From NCBI GenBank assembly GCA_029268645.1, contig JAQWNI010000277.1:1-45318 (forward strand): 45,318 bases of DNA. Reading direction: 5' to 3'. This document shows, one piece after another, positions 29,959 through 40,353 of the stretch. A program made the translations under genes and the position numbers. How positions within the stretch are numbered: position 1 is the first letter of the stretch; each line of letters opens with the position of its first letter. Source of the DNA: Myxococcota bacterium. Lineage in GTDB: Bacteria > Myxococcota_A > UBA9160 > UBA4427. The notes under the pieces were generated by a model. It did not search any database, was not told the origin of the DNA, and saw nothing but the letters and a program-made list of their open reading frames with translations.

Positions 29959-32103
29959 TCAGCTGTCGGCCGCCTCGTGGGTACCCAAGGCGAGCGCGGC
30001 TCGGAAGCCTTCGTGAATGGCGCCTTCGATGTAGCCGACTCCGGAGCAGTCCCCGATCACAATGGGTTCAAGGCCTTCGTGTTTGAGTTCGTCTGCCAAA
30101 GTGGGGTTCTCGGCCAAGCCCGTTGTGAGGACCACTGTGTCGGCTTCAGCCTGGAAAGTGTCATCGCCATTTCGATAGCGAACGCTGGTTTCTTCGATCT
30201 CTTCGATCTGGACGGCCTTGAAGAGTTCGACGCCTTCGTTTCGGATGTCCTCCAGCAGGCGCCAGCGGCGGGGGTGGGCGAGGGCTTGCCCTAAAACGTC
30301 CCCTTCGTGCAGCACTGTGACTTGTCGGCCTCGCTCCGCGAAAAATTCCGCGAGTTCCAAGCCGACGAGATTGCCTCCGATGACCACGACTTTGCGCCCG
30401 ATCGGCATGTAGCGTTTCGATAACGTTCGTAGACGACGCGGGCTTTGAGTGGCTCCGATCCAGTGACCGGCCCGAATCGCTAGGCGACCGAAAAGGCCGA
30501 CCCTCTGGCCGGCGTCGGTTTCCCCCGATCCAGCCAGTAAGGCGCGCAGGTCGTCACCGTCGAAGACATGGTCACGATCGGCGCCGGGCAAGGCACTGGG
30601 TTCGCGCCGAGCGCCTGTGGCCACGATGACGGTGTCGGGCTGTAGGGCTCGGATCTGTTCCAGACCCAGCGCTTCGCCTCGACGAAGGGTGACGCCTGAG
30701 GCGAGAACCTGTCTTTCGAGCCAGTTGAGGAGGCGTTCGTTGGGCTCGTAGGCGAGGGCGGCGAAGCGCAGGGTGCCGCCAAGTTGGCGGCTTTGTTCGA
30801 AGAGCGTGACTTGATGGCCCCGAGCCGCGGCCACCCGCGCCGCTTCGAGGCCCGCCGGGCCGCCCCCCGCGATGACCACGCGTTGGCTGCGCTGTGCAGG
30901 GGTTCGGGCCGCCTCGGCCAAGTCGATTTCGTTGGCCGTGATCGGGTTTACGCTGCAGCGAACCCGCCGGTCAAAGAAGGCTTGGGCGACACATGTGTAA
31001 CAGTAGATGCAAGGGCGCACATCCTCCGGAGTTCCCTGCTGGAGTTTTTTTGGCAACTCGGGATCCGCGAGCATCTTTCGCCCCATGGCGATGACGTCTA
31101 CCCGGTTCTTTGCGATCAACTCTTCGGCCAAACTGGGCTCAATTCGACCGACGGCAATCACGGGCACCCCGACCCGTTCTCGAACCTGAGCGGCGTGTTC
31201 TACGTGTTTGGCCTCGGTGTGAACCAAGGTGCCCTCGGTGAAGCCGGGCCCGGAGGTGGAGTCTTGGTACGCGCTCAGATGAATCGCGTCGGCGCCCGCT
31301 TCGACGGCCAGTTCTGCCGCGCGCAGGGCATCTTCAAAGACGATTCCGTTGGGAGTTCGGTACTCAAGGGCATCCAAGCGACACCAGATCGGAAAGTCGT
31401 GACCGGCCTTGGCCTTGGACGCTTTGAGGATTTCACAGAGGAGTCGAGACCGATTTTCGATCGACCCCCCATACTCGTCTTCACGTAAGTTCCAGGCTCG
31501 AGAAAGGAAACTAGAGATCAGGTAACCATGCGCTCCGTGTATTTCGGCGGCGTCAAAGCCCGCTTCTCGCGCCCGAGCTACGGCATCCGCGAAGTCCTCT
31601 ATCGCTTGCTCAATGTCGAGCTTAGTCGCCGGATGCAATTTGGGAACGCCTCCGGAAGCGCCGATCAGCAGGCCAATTTCTTCGGCTGAGAGATCGTTGG
31701 CGAGGTCCATGACACCGTGAAAGGTAGGCTCCGAAGGGACGAGAAGGGGTCGATCCTGTTTGGTGTCGACTCGGGAGACTTTTCCGTGGTGGACAAGCTG
31801 AACCGCGATCTTGGCACCATGGCGATGAACGCGGTCTGTCAACTGGCGGAGCCCAGGCAGATAGCGGTCATCGGAAATCGCCATCTGATGAGTCGAAGTG
31901 GCCCCGCGCGGATAGGCCACTGCGCAGACTTCGGTGATGAGGAGTCCGGCTCCGCCGCGGGCGCGCTCTTCGTAATAGCGGATGACGCGTTCACGTACCT
32001 CGCCATCATCGTCGATGATCTCGACCCCCATCGGAGCCATGGCGATGCGGTTCTTGATTTCCAAGGCGCCGATTTGAAGCGGAGAGAAAAGGTGCGGGTA
32101 CAT
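29959..32103 (-). CDS. NADH:flavin oxidoreductase / 2,4-dienoyl-CoA reductase-like (OYE barrel, 4Fe-4S, FAD/NAD domains)
   Basis: MYPHLFSPLQIGALEIKNRIAMAPMG, HGAHGYLISSFLSRAWNLREDEYGGSIENRSRLLCEIL, cluster region CIYCYTCVAQAFFDRRVRCSVNP, FAD fingerprint VVIAGGGPAGLEAARVAAARGHQVTLFE. ATG at 32101-32103. Confidence 0.92.
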   Translation of the reverse strand: MYPHLFSPLQIGALEIKNRIAMAPMGVEIIDDDGEVRERVIRYYEERARGGAGLLITEVCAVAYPRGATSTHQMAISDDRYLPGLRQLTDRVHRHGAKIAVQLVHHGKVSRVDTKQDRPLLVPSEPTFHGVMDLANDLSAEEIGLLIGASGGVPKLHPATKLDIEQAIEDFADAVARAREAGFDAAEIHGAHGYLISSFLSRAWNLREDEYGGSIENRSRLLCEILKASKAKAGHDFPIWCRLDALEYRTPNGIVFEDALRAAELAVEAGADAIHLSAYQDSTSGPGFTEGTLVHTEAKHVEHAAQVRERVGVPVIAVGRIEPSLAEELIAKNRVDVIAMGRKMLADPELPKKLQQGTPEDVRPCIYCYTCVAQAFFDRRVRCSVNPITANEIDLAEAARTPAQRSQRVVIAGGGPAGLEAARVAAARGHQVTLFEQSRQLGGTLRFAALAYEPNERLLNWLERQVLASGVTLRRGEALGLEQIRALQPDTVIVATGARREPSALPGADRDHVFDGDDLRALLAGSGETDAGQRVGLFGRLAIRAGHWIGATQSPRRLRTLSKRYMPIGRKVVVIGGNLVGLELAEFFAERGRQVTVLHEGDVLGQALAHPRRWRLLEDIRNEGVELFKAVQIEEIEETSVRYRNGDDTFQAEADTVVLTTGLAENPTLADELKHEGLEPIVIGDCSGVGYIEGAIHEGFRAALALGTHEAADS

Positions 32104-32421
32104 GGTGTCTCCCATCAAAAGCAGAAGGCATCGCGCCTGGGTGATCGGAATCCTGGCCGTGTGCTCGACCCATGGCCCCAAGACGGTCCCGCTTTGAGCC
32201 CCGGCTGTAAAGCCAATCGGGGCCTGTTTTGAATTCAGGCGCTCTGCGTAAACCTGAGTCGATTCAAGAAGTTGGGTCGCATTCGCCCATTTAGACACGA
32301 TACCCGTGGGGGGGGCGGCGGGCCGCCCCACGACACGCTTCGAATTCGAGCGTTAGACTGAGAGAATTGCAGCACAGCCTGGTTGTGAGCGAAGGCAGCT
32401 TGCTCTCGAAAGGCATGAGTG

Positions 32422-35400
32422 ATGTCGAGCCAGATAGCGCAATATCGATTCGGGGCCTTTCAGGTCGATCCCAAGCGAAGAGAACTTCGTCGCGGGCCCG
32501 TCGAGGTGGACGTTCAGCCAAAAGTGCTGGACGTGATCGTGCACTTGATCGAATCCCGGGACCGGGTGGTGCCCAGGGAAGAGCTCCTCGATGATCTGTG
32601 GGGCGACGCCTCGGTGAGCGAAGGCGTTCTCACCACAGCGATTCATGCGGCCCGAACCGCCTTAAACGACTCCGCCGCCCGGGCTTGGGCGATCAAAACC
32701 GTGGCGCGTCGCGGGTATCGCTTTGTTGCGCCTGTTGTCGAAGGAGATACAAGGCCTGCCAACCCTATCGCCCAGACGGATGGTCCCGATGGATTGGCCC
32801 CCGGGGTGGGCGGAGATTTCGTGGGCGGCGAGGCCTCCCTAAAGCGCGTAACACGCGCTTTTCAAAAAGCGACGCAAGGTGAGGGTGGCATTCTGGTCGT
32901 GACCGGCGAGGCGGGACAGGGCAAGACCCGGCTCCTCGACGAAGTCCAGCGCCGCGCTCAGAGCTGGGAAGCTCTGGTGGCGACGACAGCGTGTGAGGGG
33001 CGAAAAGGAACAGCGGCTTACTCACCTTGGTCTACGTTGATTCGCAAGTTGGCCGTGCAATGCGAACGGGATGAGTCACTGCGCGATTTGGGGTCGGGTC
33101 TCGATCAGATTATGTCGCTCTTTCCCGATGCGCTCGGAGACGGGTCGGATGGGGAGGATAAGGCGATTGAGTCGCGGGCCCCGGCTCGTTTTCGTCTTGT
33201 GGACAACGTGGGTCTGTATCTCAGTCGGCTGACCGCGCGATCCCCAGTGCTGTTGATGCTGGATGATCTCCAGGCGGCCGATCAGGCGTCGCTCCGCCTC
33301 CTGAGCTTGCTGGCCCCAGAAATACGGCACATGTCTTTGCTGCTGATTGTGACCGTGCGCGATCACAACGGTCCGCCCGATGGCTTGCTGCCAGAGACGC
33401 TGGCCGAGATCGCCCATAACTACCCCGGTGGCCGGATGACGATCGAGGGCCTGTCGAGGCAAGACACCGGAGTTCTCGTTGCCAAATTGATCGGCGTCGA
33501 GCTCTCCTCCGATTGGGTGGACACGATCGCCGAGCGCAGCGAAGGAAACCCTTTCTTCATTCGTGAGATTGTGAGCTTGCTTCAGGTGGAGAACGTTCAA
33601 AATTCCCCACTGCAAGCGAGTTGGGTCACCCAAGTTCCCCCTGCCGTTCGGGACGTCGTGCTGCGGCGTCTGAGTCGCTTGAGCCTGCCCTGTCGTAATT
33701 TACTGCTGCAAGCGTCAGTCTTGGGGCGTGAATGGAGTTTGGAGCTTCTGGCTTTGTTCCTCGGCGACGAGCCCGCAGAGTTCGCCGAAAGACTGACTGA
33801 AGCGACCCAAATGGGTTTTATTCGCGAGAAAATCGAAGAGTCTGACCGATATCAATTTGTCCACGGACTTCTTCACGACACGCTCTACGGAAGTTTGCCG
33901 ATGGCTCAGCGTCAGGCATCTCACCGGCGCGCCGCCGAGATTCTCGATTCGGACGCGGTTCGGGCTGCGGAGCGTCTTCCTGGCGTCTTGGCTGATCACT
34001 ACATGCGTGTGGGCGATGACAAGGCTTCGGCTCGAGCCAGTGATTGGGCAGAGAAAGCGGCGCAGCAAGCAGCCTCTCTCGGCGCCTGGGATGAGGCCGC
34101 CAAGTTCTATGGAATGGCCTTGGATGCCCTTGACCGGATGGACCAGCCCGATCCGGCCCGCCGCTGTGATTTCTTGATTGGTCTGGGCGGGGCGCGGCTT
34201 GATGCGCGTGTCGCGGACCCAAGGGGCCGAGACTCATTGATTCGAGCCGCTCGGATCGCGCAGGAACTCGATGAACCCGATGCATTGATTCGGGTGGCCT
34301 TGGCGTTGGCGTCGACTTCTCTACAGACCGGGCCCCGAGATCGGGAAATGATTGAAGTTCTGAGCGCAGCCATTGCGGCGCTCGGCGATCACGGGACGAC
34401 GTCGGTTCGTGCGCGACTGATGGCGCAGCTTGCTTATCAGCGCCAAGGAGCCAAGCCTGAAGATGGTGCGCCAAACCCGCATGATGTGGCTGTCGAGATG
34501 GCGCGGGAGTCGGGCGATAATCGGGCCCTATTCGAAACCCTGAATCTTCGTTGTGCAGCGTTTTCCGGACCGAGTAAAGGTGAACGAAGGGTTCAGGATG
34601 CCGACGAATTGCTCCGCATTTCCTCAGACCAAGGGCTCGCGGAGATCGGTTTGTTCGCGTATCGGTGGAGGCTGCACACGGCCCTTGAGGCGGGGGACAT
34701 GGATGCGGCCGATCGGGAGCTGGCTGCCTATGATGCTGCCGTCGATCGAGAAAGGCTTTGGTCGGGTCGCTGGTATGGGCTCACCGTTCGGGCCGCTCGC
34801 GCTATGGCGGAGGCGCGATTTGGATCGGCGGAACGGATGGTGATGGAGAGTTTTGCCCACCGACGCGACGAGACCACTCCGCTGGTGATCGGGACTTTCG
34901 CCACGCAGCTTTTTTGGCTGCGCCGCGAACAGGGCCGAGTATCGGAAGTTCAGCATTTGCGCGAGCACGATTCGCCCCACGTTGCCTTCCGCGTTCTTCA
35001 CATGATGATCGACGCCGAGTTGGGCCAACCCGATCGCGCGCGCGACGCTCTGAAGGGCGCCGTTGAGACAGAACTCATGGGTTTGTCGGTCGACTACTCG
35101 TATCTCTATGTGCTTTCGGCCCTAGCCGAGACGGCGGTCATGGTCGAAGACGATGGCTGCGCCCGTATCCTGTACGAACGAATGCTCCCTTACGCGGAAA
35201 ACTATGTGAACCTCTTCTTGGGATGCCTTCACTTGGGCTCAGTTTCACGGTTTCTCGGTCGACTGGCCCTGACCTTCGGCGAGCCCGGCATGGCGGGTTA
35301 TCACTTCGCGCATGCCGTCGACGCGAATCGGGCGACGGGGTCCCATCTCTGGGTTGCGCACACCCGACTGGATTGGGCGACGGCCCTGTCCGGGCAAGGC

Positions 35401-35520
35401 CATGCGGCGCGGGTTGAGGCGCGGGAGCTTTTGCGTCCCTGCTTGGCCGAGTCTCGTGAGCGAGGCATCAAGGCAATCGCTGCTCGCTCGGGAAAGCTTT
35501 TAGAAGACCTCCGCAACTGA
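32422..35520 (+). CDS. OmpR/CadC-type winged-helix regulator fused to AAA ATPase and TPR-like region
   Basis: N-terminal YRFGAFQVDPKRRELRRG..VLDVIVHLIESRDRVVPREELLDDLWGD..IKTVARRGYRFVAPV; Walker A VVTGEAGQGKTRLLDEV; LLMLDDLQAADQASLRLLSLL. Confidence 0.88.
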   Translation: MSSQIAQYRFGAFQVDPKRRELRRGPVEVDVQPKVLDVIVHLIESRDRVVPREELLDDLWGDASVSEGVLTTAIHAARTALNDSAARAWAIKTVARRGYRFVAPVVEGDTRPANPIAQTDGPDGLAPGVGGDFVGGEASLKRVTRAFQKATQGEGGILVVTGEAGQGKTRLLDEVQRRAQSWEALVATTACEGRKGTAAYSPWSTLIRKLAVQCERDESLRDLGSGLDQIMSLFPDALGDGSDGEDKAIESRAPARFRLVDNVGLYLSRLTARSPVLLMLDDLQAADQASLRLLSLLAPEIRHMSLLLIVTVRDHNGPPDGLLPETLAEIAHNYPGGRMTIEGLSRQDTGVLVAKLIGVELSSDWVDTIAERSEGNPFFIREIVSLLQVENVQNSPLQASWVTQVPPAVRDVVLRRLSRLSLPCRNLLLQASVLGREWSLELLALFLGDEPAEFAERLTEATQMGFIREKIEESDRYQFVHGLLHDTLYGSLPMAQRQASHRRAAEILDSDAVRAAERLPGVLADHYMRVGDDKASARASDWAEKAAQQAASLGAWDEAAKFYGMALDALDRMDQPDPARRCDFLIGLGGARLDARVADPRGRDSLIRAARIAQELDEPDALIRVALALASTSLQTGPRDREMIEVLSAAIAALGDHGTTSVRARLMAQLAYQRQGAKPEDGAPNPHDVAVEMARESGDNRALFETLNLRCAAFSGPSKGERRVQDADELLRISSDQGLAEIGLFAYRWRLHTALEAGDMDAADRELAAYDAAVDRERLWSGRWYGLTVRAARAMAEARFGSAERMVMESFAHRRDETTPLVIGTFATQLFWLRREQGRVSEVQHLREHDSPHVAFRVLHMMIDAELGQPDRARDALKGAVETELMGLSVDYSYLYVLSALAETAVMVEDDGCARILYERMLPYAENYVNLFLGCLHLGSVSRFLGRLALTFGEPGMAGYHFAHAVDANRATGSHLWVAHTRLDWATALSGQGHAARVEARELLRPCLAESRERGIKAIAARSGKLLEDLRN

Positions 35521-35624
35521 TGTGAATTGCCCCCATCGAGCGTAAGGCTTGAGCGATTTTTTGGGTTCACTCAGGAATTGCTGATCTTCTACTCAGGATT
35601 TAGCCGGAGCCTTCCCAGTAGTCT

Positions 35625-35996
35625 GTGTACATGGCCAGCGAATCCCCCACCCCCCCTAAGAGGTGCAAGAGCCCCGCTCCCCCGTCGGTTTCGGACTCAC
35701 CCCGGCCGAAGTCCGAGACGACGGGGGAGAACCGGCAGTCCGCAGTCTGCCGGAGGGTGTGTGCCTGGTGCGGGGCTGAGCTGGCCCGTGAGACCTGGGC
35801 CCGGTCCGGGGAGGCGGAACTGACGACCTGGGGCATTTGCTCCAGCTGCCTCGAGCTTCGAGAGGAGATGGGTGGGGCGTTGTCCAGCGTCCAGACGTCT
35901 CAAGTGGATCAGCACGACGATGACCCCGGACTTCCGGTCCGCGGGGCTGATACCCACTTGAAGACCTGGCCGACTGAGCGCGCCCCAATCAGCTGA
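35625..35996 (+). CDS. Small putative zinc-ribbon-like protein
   Basis: 123 aa with VCAWCGAEL...TTWGICSSCLELREEMG (CxxC...CxxC). Confidence 0.5.
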   Translation: MYMASESPTPPKRCKSPAPPSVSDSPRPKSETTGENRQSAVCRRVCAWCGAELARETWARSGEAELTTWGICSSCLELREEMGGALSSVQTSQVDQHDDDPGLPVRGADTHLKTWPTERAPIS

Positions 35997-36237
35997 TCGG
36001 GCTGAGCCGTATCAGCATCGAAGAGCTGATCCTCTTGAGGCTTCCCAGGCCCCTCCGACCCGCGGGGGGCAAGCTTTGTGAGCGCAGTCTTAGTGCTCGC
36101 CGGCGCACGATCCAAGTCATTTCGTTTGGTCTTCTCTGTGCCGAAGGCCTCGATGTGCCTGCTAGTCTGGCGATCATCGCTGTGTCTGATGTGACGACCG
36201 TTCGCGCGGTGCCTGGAAGAGAGTTCATCGACTCATC

Positions 36238-39210
36238 ATGGACATTCGTTTCTATCTCCTTCTGGTCTGCTTCTTCTTGTCAGGCTTTGCCGGCTTGGTG
36301 TACGAAACGGCCTGGACCCGCGAATTCGCCTTTGTCTTCGGCACCTCGGAGCTGGCCGTTTCGGCAGTTCTTGCGGCCTACATGGGAGGCCTGGCCTTTG
36401 GGGCGGGGCTTGCCGCTCGGCTCGCCCCGAGGCTCAGGAGGCCGGTTCTCGCCTATGGGGTCATCGAGTTAGCGATCGCGGTCGCAGCCCTCGCGGTTCC
36501 TTTCGGCATTCGTTTTGTGACAGGCTTCTATCTGCGGTGGCTGGGGGGGCTCGACGCCCCCCCGGAAACCGTCGGCCTCGCCACGGCGCTCTTTCATCTG
36601 TTGGCGACCTTCATCGTGTTGGTTCCGTGTACCGCGTTAATGGGCGCGACCCTGCCGCTTCTAGCCCGACATGCCGTCCGCAGTGATGAGCAGATCGGAC
36701 CCCGCATCGGGCTCTTGTATGCGACGAATACCGCTGGCGCCATCGCAGGGACTTTGACCGCCGCGTTTTTGTTGTTGCCTGCTTTCGGATTGCGAGAAAC
36801 GGTGTACTACGGGGTGGCGGCTAACCTTGTGGTGTTCGGAGCCGCCGCGGCTCTCGCGCGTCGAGCGCCTCCGGTGCAAGAGCCAGGACTGAGTGCGGGC
36901 CTGACCTCCAGTTGGATCCTGGCGGCGATTGCAATTTCCGGTGCGATCTCCTTCGTATACGAGGTGGTATGGGTTCGCCTGCTGGGATTTGTTCTCGGAG
37001 GCAGCACGGCTGCGTTCGCCACCATGCTGGCGAGTTTCTTGATCGGAATTGCTCTGGGGAGCGCGATTGCGGCTCGCTGGGCCCGCTCGCGTCGCCACGC
37101 CGCCGCCGGATTTGTAGTGGCGCAGCTGGGAACCGCGTTTTTTGCATGGCTTGTTTTTGGTTTCGCCAACCAATTGCCGATGCTGGCCCAAAGCTTTCGG
37201 GCTTCGCCTACGGACCTTCTGGGTGGGTCCGCTGTGGCAATCCTTCTGCTTCTTCCCATTACGCTTTGCATCGGCGCGACGTTTCCGTTTGCGGTTCGGT
37301 TGCATGCCCCCCACGCCGAAGCGGCGGCCCGGGCCAGTGCCCGGGTGTACGCGTGGAATACGGTGGGTTCCATCGTGGGCTCCATCGCAGCGGGATTTTT
37401 TCTACTGCCGGAGATTGGCTTTGAAGGGTCAGTGTTGGTGGGCGTTGTGGCCAATCTCGGACTGGCCGTATGGGCGTTGCTTGTCCAACCCCTTCCCCGC
37501 AAATTTTTCCTCGGGGCCGCGGCGGGGATGGCCGCGATGATCTGGGCCTGGCCTCCGACGATCCCGACAGGCTTGTTTCTTCAGTCTTCTCTCTCCGATC
37601 AAGTGCGCGAAGGGGATTTGGCCTTTGCAGCAGTGGGGCGTTTGGCGACGGTGGTTTTGAAGAGTGATGGTTTTGGCTGGAAGCTCATGACCAATGGATT
37701 GCCTGAGTCGACGATCGAGAAACCCTTTAACCCCCCCGATTCATTCCATCCAGCTCAATGGCTTTCTTTACTCCCCGTCTTGAATCGACCCGATACGAAA
37801 TCTCTCCTGGTGATCGGCCTGGGCGGAGGCAACACAGCGGGTGCGATCACGCCGGGTCTTGAGCGCGTGGATGTGATTGAACTTGAACCCGAGGTCGTTC
37901 GCGCCAATCGCCTGCTGGCTAATCGGAGAATGTACGGAGACCCTTTGGCCGACCCCCGTGTTTCTCTGCTTTATGGCGATGCGCGAGGGGCATTGATGCT
38001 GACGGACCGGCAGTATGACGGCATTGTTTCTCAGCCCTCTCACCCCTGGACGTCGGGCGCTTCTCATCTCTACACTCAAGAGTTTTTCGAGCTGGTCAAA
38101 GAACGTTTGACGCCGGATGGCGTTTTTGTTCAATGGATTGGGTTGGCTTTCGTGGACGAAGCCCTCGTTCGCTCGCTTCTGAGTACGCTCAATCAGGTTT
38201 TTCCCTACGTTCAAACCTACCAGCCTTTCGAGCCCGCTTTGCTTTTCGTGGCGTCCAAGACTCCTCTTGACGTATCTCAAACCGTTTCGGAAGCCCTGGC
38301 TTTGGCTCCAGAACAATTTGCTCGCGTGGGTGTGCTGCGTCCCGAGCATGTGGCGGTGGCTCTATCCCTTGACTCTGAAGGGACAAAGGCGGCGGGGGAG
38401 GGCGCGCCTCTCAATACTGATAACCACAATTTATTGGCGACTTCTGCTTGGCGGATCGGAGACCCTGCTGAAAATCGAAAAGGCGTCGTGGCCATGCTGG
38501 CCGAGCACGACCCCCTCTCCGAGCTTGATCAACCCTGGGAGTCGGCGGCTTTGGCGCAACGTCTATCTAAGACCCGTGCGCAGTCCCGGGCAGCTCAGCT
38601 GCTCGCGGGATTGGATGGGGCAGAGCGTTATACGGCGGCTGGTTTTGTCGCCTACGAGCAGGGCGGAACGATGCGAGCGGCCCGTTCGTTTGACCGAGCT
38701 CGGGCGCTCGCGCCGGAGGATCGCGAGGCGCGGGCGGGCTGGATTTTGACCCGGCCCGACCAGGTCACGGAGGCCGACGTCACTGCCACCGAGTGGGCCT
38801 TTGTCCAGGCGTGGCTTCGAGCGCGCACGAATTCGGACCCAGACGTTTCGGAGTTTGAAGAATCACTGGCTGCGATCGATGCCAATAACATGTTGTTCGA
38901 AGAGGCCACGCGCATGCGGGTTGGGTGGAGGATCGCTTCGGGTGACTCTGCCCGTGCCGAGGAGGCGCGGGAACTGGTTGACCTCCTTTTGGCTCGAGGC
39001 GCTCGACCAGAGGATTATGTGCTGCGCGCTGAAGCGGCTGCCGCAGCGGGCAAACCCGATCAGGCGTGGGCGACTTTGGCGCGTGCAAGGGCTCCCCTCC
39101 GAAGAGCCAAAGGCCAAAGCGGCCTGGTTGATCGCGCACGGGCGGTAGCCCGCTCGCTGCCGGAGCGCACCGGCAGTCAGCAGATCCTTTTCTTTTATGA
39201 AAATTTCTGA
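36238..39210 (+). CDS. Polytopic membrane protein with spermidine-synthase-like domain and C-terminal helical-repeat region
   Basis: N-terminal multi-TM region (YLLLVCFFLSGFAGLVYETAWTREFAFVFGTSELAVSAVLAAYMGGLAFGA); SLLVIGLGGGNTAGAITPGLERVDVIELEPEVV; DPLADPRVSLLYGDARGALMLTDRQYDGIVSQPSHPWTSGASHLYTQEFFELVKERLTPDGVFVQWI. Confidence 0.88.
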   Translation: MDIRFYLLLVCFFLSGFAGLVYETAWTREFAFVFGTSELAVSAVLAAYMGGLAFGAGLAARLAPRLRRPVLAYGVIELAIAVAALAVPFGIRFVTGFYLRWLGGLDAPPETVGLATALFHLLATFIVLVPCTALMGATLPLLARHAVRSDEQIGPRIGLLYATNTAGAIAGTLTAAFLLLPAFGLRETVYYGVAANLVVFGAAAALARRAPPVQEPGLSAGLTSSWILAAIAISGAISFVYEVVWVRLLGFVLGGSTAAFATMLASFLIGIALGSAIAARWARSRRHAAAGFVVAQLGTAFFAWLVFGFANQLPMLAQSFRASPTDLLGGSAVAILLLLPITLCIGATFPFAVRLHAPHAEAAARASARVYAWNTVGSIVGSIAAGFFLLPEIGFEGSVLVGVVANLGLAVWALLVQPLPRKFFLGAAAGMAAMIWAWPPTIPTGLFLQSSLSDQVREGDLAFAAVGRLATVVLKSDGFGWKLMTNGLPESTIEKPFNPPDSFHPAQWLSLLPVLNRPDTKSLLVIGLGGGNTAGAITPGLERVDVIELEPEVVRANRLLANRRMYGDPLADPRVSLLYGDARGALMLTDRQYDGIVSQPSHPWTSGASHLYTQEFFELVKERLTPDGVFVQWIGLAFVDEALVRSLLSTLNQVFPYVQTYQPFEPALLFVASKTPLDVSQTVSEALALAPEQFARVGVLRPEHVAVALSLDSEGTKAAGEGAPLNTDNHNLLATSAWRIGDPAENRKGVVAMLAEHDPLSELDQPWESAALAQRLSKTRAQSRAAQLLAGLDGAERYTAAGFVAYEQGGTMRAARSFDRARALAPEDREARAGWILTRPDQVTEADVTATEWAFVQAWLRARTNSDPDVSEFEESLAAIDANNMLFEEATRMRVGWRIASGDSARAEEARELVDLLLARGARPEDYVLRAEAAAAAGKPDQAWATLARARAPLRRAKGQSGLVDRARAVARSLPERTGSQQILFFYENF

Positions 39211-39248
39211 TCGGTTGGGCTGAGCCGGTGAAGGTGGCTATCTGTGAC

Positions 39249-40127
39249 CTACATCATGGGCAGGGCTTGAAGGTCGAAGGGAAGCTCTCCGCGTCCGATC
39301 CGGGCAGCGCGATCGGATAGGGTGGCTTCCGTTTCAGCATGTCCGAACATGATGATGAATTGGCCTTCCCGGATTCCTTGAAGCGCATGGCGAGCCAAGT
39401 CGTCGAGGTCTTGGAAGGAGAGTTCCATGCCCGCGTTCTTGGCGGCTTCCTTGAAGTCTTCGATGGAAGGGGCGGGCGCGGCTTCGACCTCGCGGGCGAG
39501 TTCCTGTGGCCTATTTCGAGCCGTCGTCCAGATGCCCGTTTCGAGTAGCCCTCCAGAAGGGTAAAAAATCGAAGCGCGAAGCTGGGTTCCCTCGGTTTCC
39601 AACTGAGCACCCAGGCATTCTGTCAGGGTCGAGACAGCCGCCTTGCTGGAGGCGTAAACGCTCTGGTAGGGAAGGGGGGAGATCCCACCATCGCCGGAAG
39701 AAGTGTTGATGATATGGCCCGCTTCGCCTCCGGCAATCATGCGCGGCACGAAAGCTTGGATGCCGTACACGACGCCGTGAATGTTGACACCGTGCACCCA
39801 GCGCCAGTCGTTGGGAGTGGTTTCCCAGATGTTTGCAGAGGGAGCGGCGACCCCTGCGTTGTTAAACAGGAGATGGCAGGCGCCGTGTTTTTCGTAGACG
39901 TAATCGGCGAGGGCATTGACGGATTCAAACTGCGAGACATCGGTTTGGAATCCAGAGATGTCTCCGCCCGTTTCTCCGAGTTCGGCGACTGTCTCTTGCA
40001 GCACATTGTTCTCGACATCGCCAACTACGACGCGAGCGCCCTCGGCGAGGAGTGCGCGAACGAGCGCTTTTCCAATGCCTCCGGCTCCACCCGTGACCAC
40101 CGCGACCTTGCCTTTGAAATCGTCCAT
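39249..40127 (-). CDS. Short-chain dehydrogenase/reductase (SDR)
   Basis: GKVAVVTGGAGGIGKALVRALLAEGARVVVGDVE, LLFNNAGVAAPSANIWE, YASSKAAV. Confidence 0.92.
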   Translation of the reverse strand: MDDFKGKVAVVTGGAGGIGKALVRALLAEGARVVVGDVENNVLQETVAELGETGGDISGFQTDVSQFESVNALADYVYEKHGACHLLFNNAGVAAPSANIWETTPNDWRWVHGVNIHGVVYGIQAFVPRMIAGGEAGHIINTSSGDGGISPLPYQSVYASSKAAVSTLTECLGAQLETEGTQLRASIFYPSGGLLETGIWTTARNRPQELAREVEAAPAPSIEDFKEAAKNAGMELSFQDLDDLARHALQGIREGQFIIMFGHAETEATLSDRAARIGRGELPFDLQALPMM

Positions 40128-40353
40128 CCCTCGTTCTCCTCTTTTCCCTTAAATGGCCCAGGCCAAGGCTTCGCGATGCGGCCACGTCGTTGACGATTGG
40201 ATCGCTCGGCTCCTGTCCAAGACGGCGACTCTATCATCGGCCGAGAAGGGGTGCCGTAGGCAATCGTTGGAAGGCCGAAGGCATTTAACATTGTTCAGTC
40301 CGCGTGCGAGAAAGTGGTCGGAGCGCTTCGGACGGGGAGCCCGCTCACGCAGA

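Noticed and set aside
35984-36240. Possible small ORF/leader upstream of the spermidine-synthase-like gene (NQLIGLSRISIEELILLRLPRP...)
   Set aside because: No start codon in good context, overlaps the downstream gene in another frame, no homology recognisable by eye.
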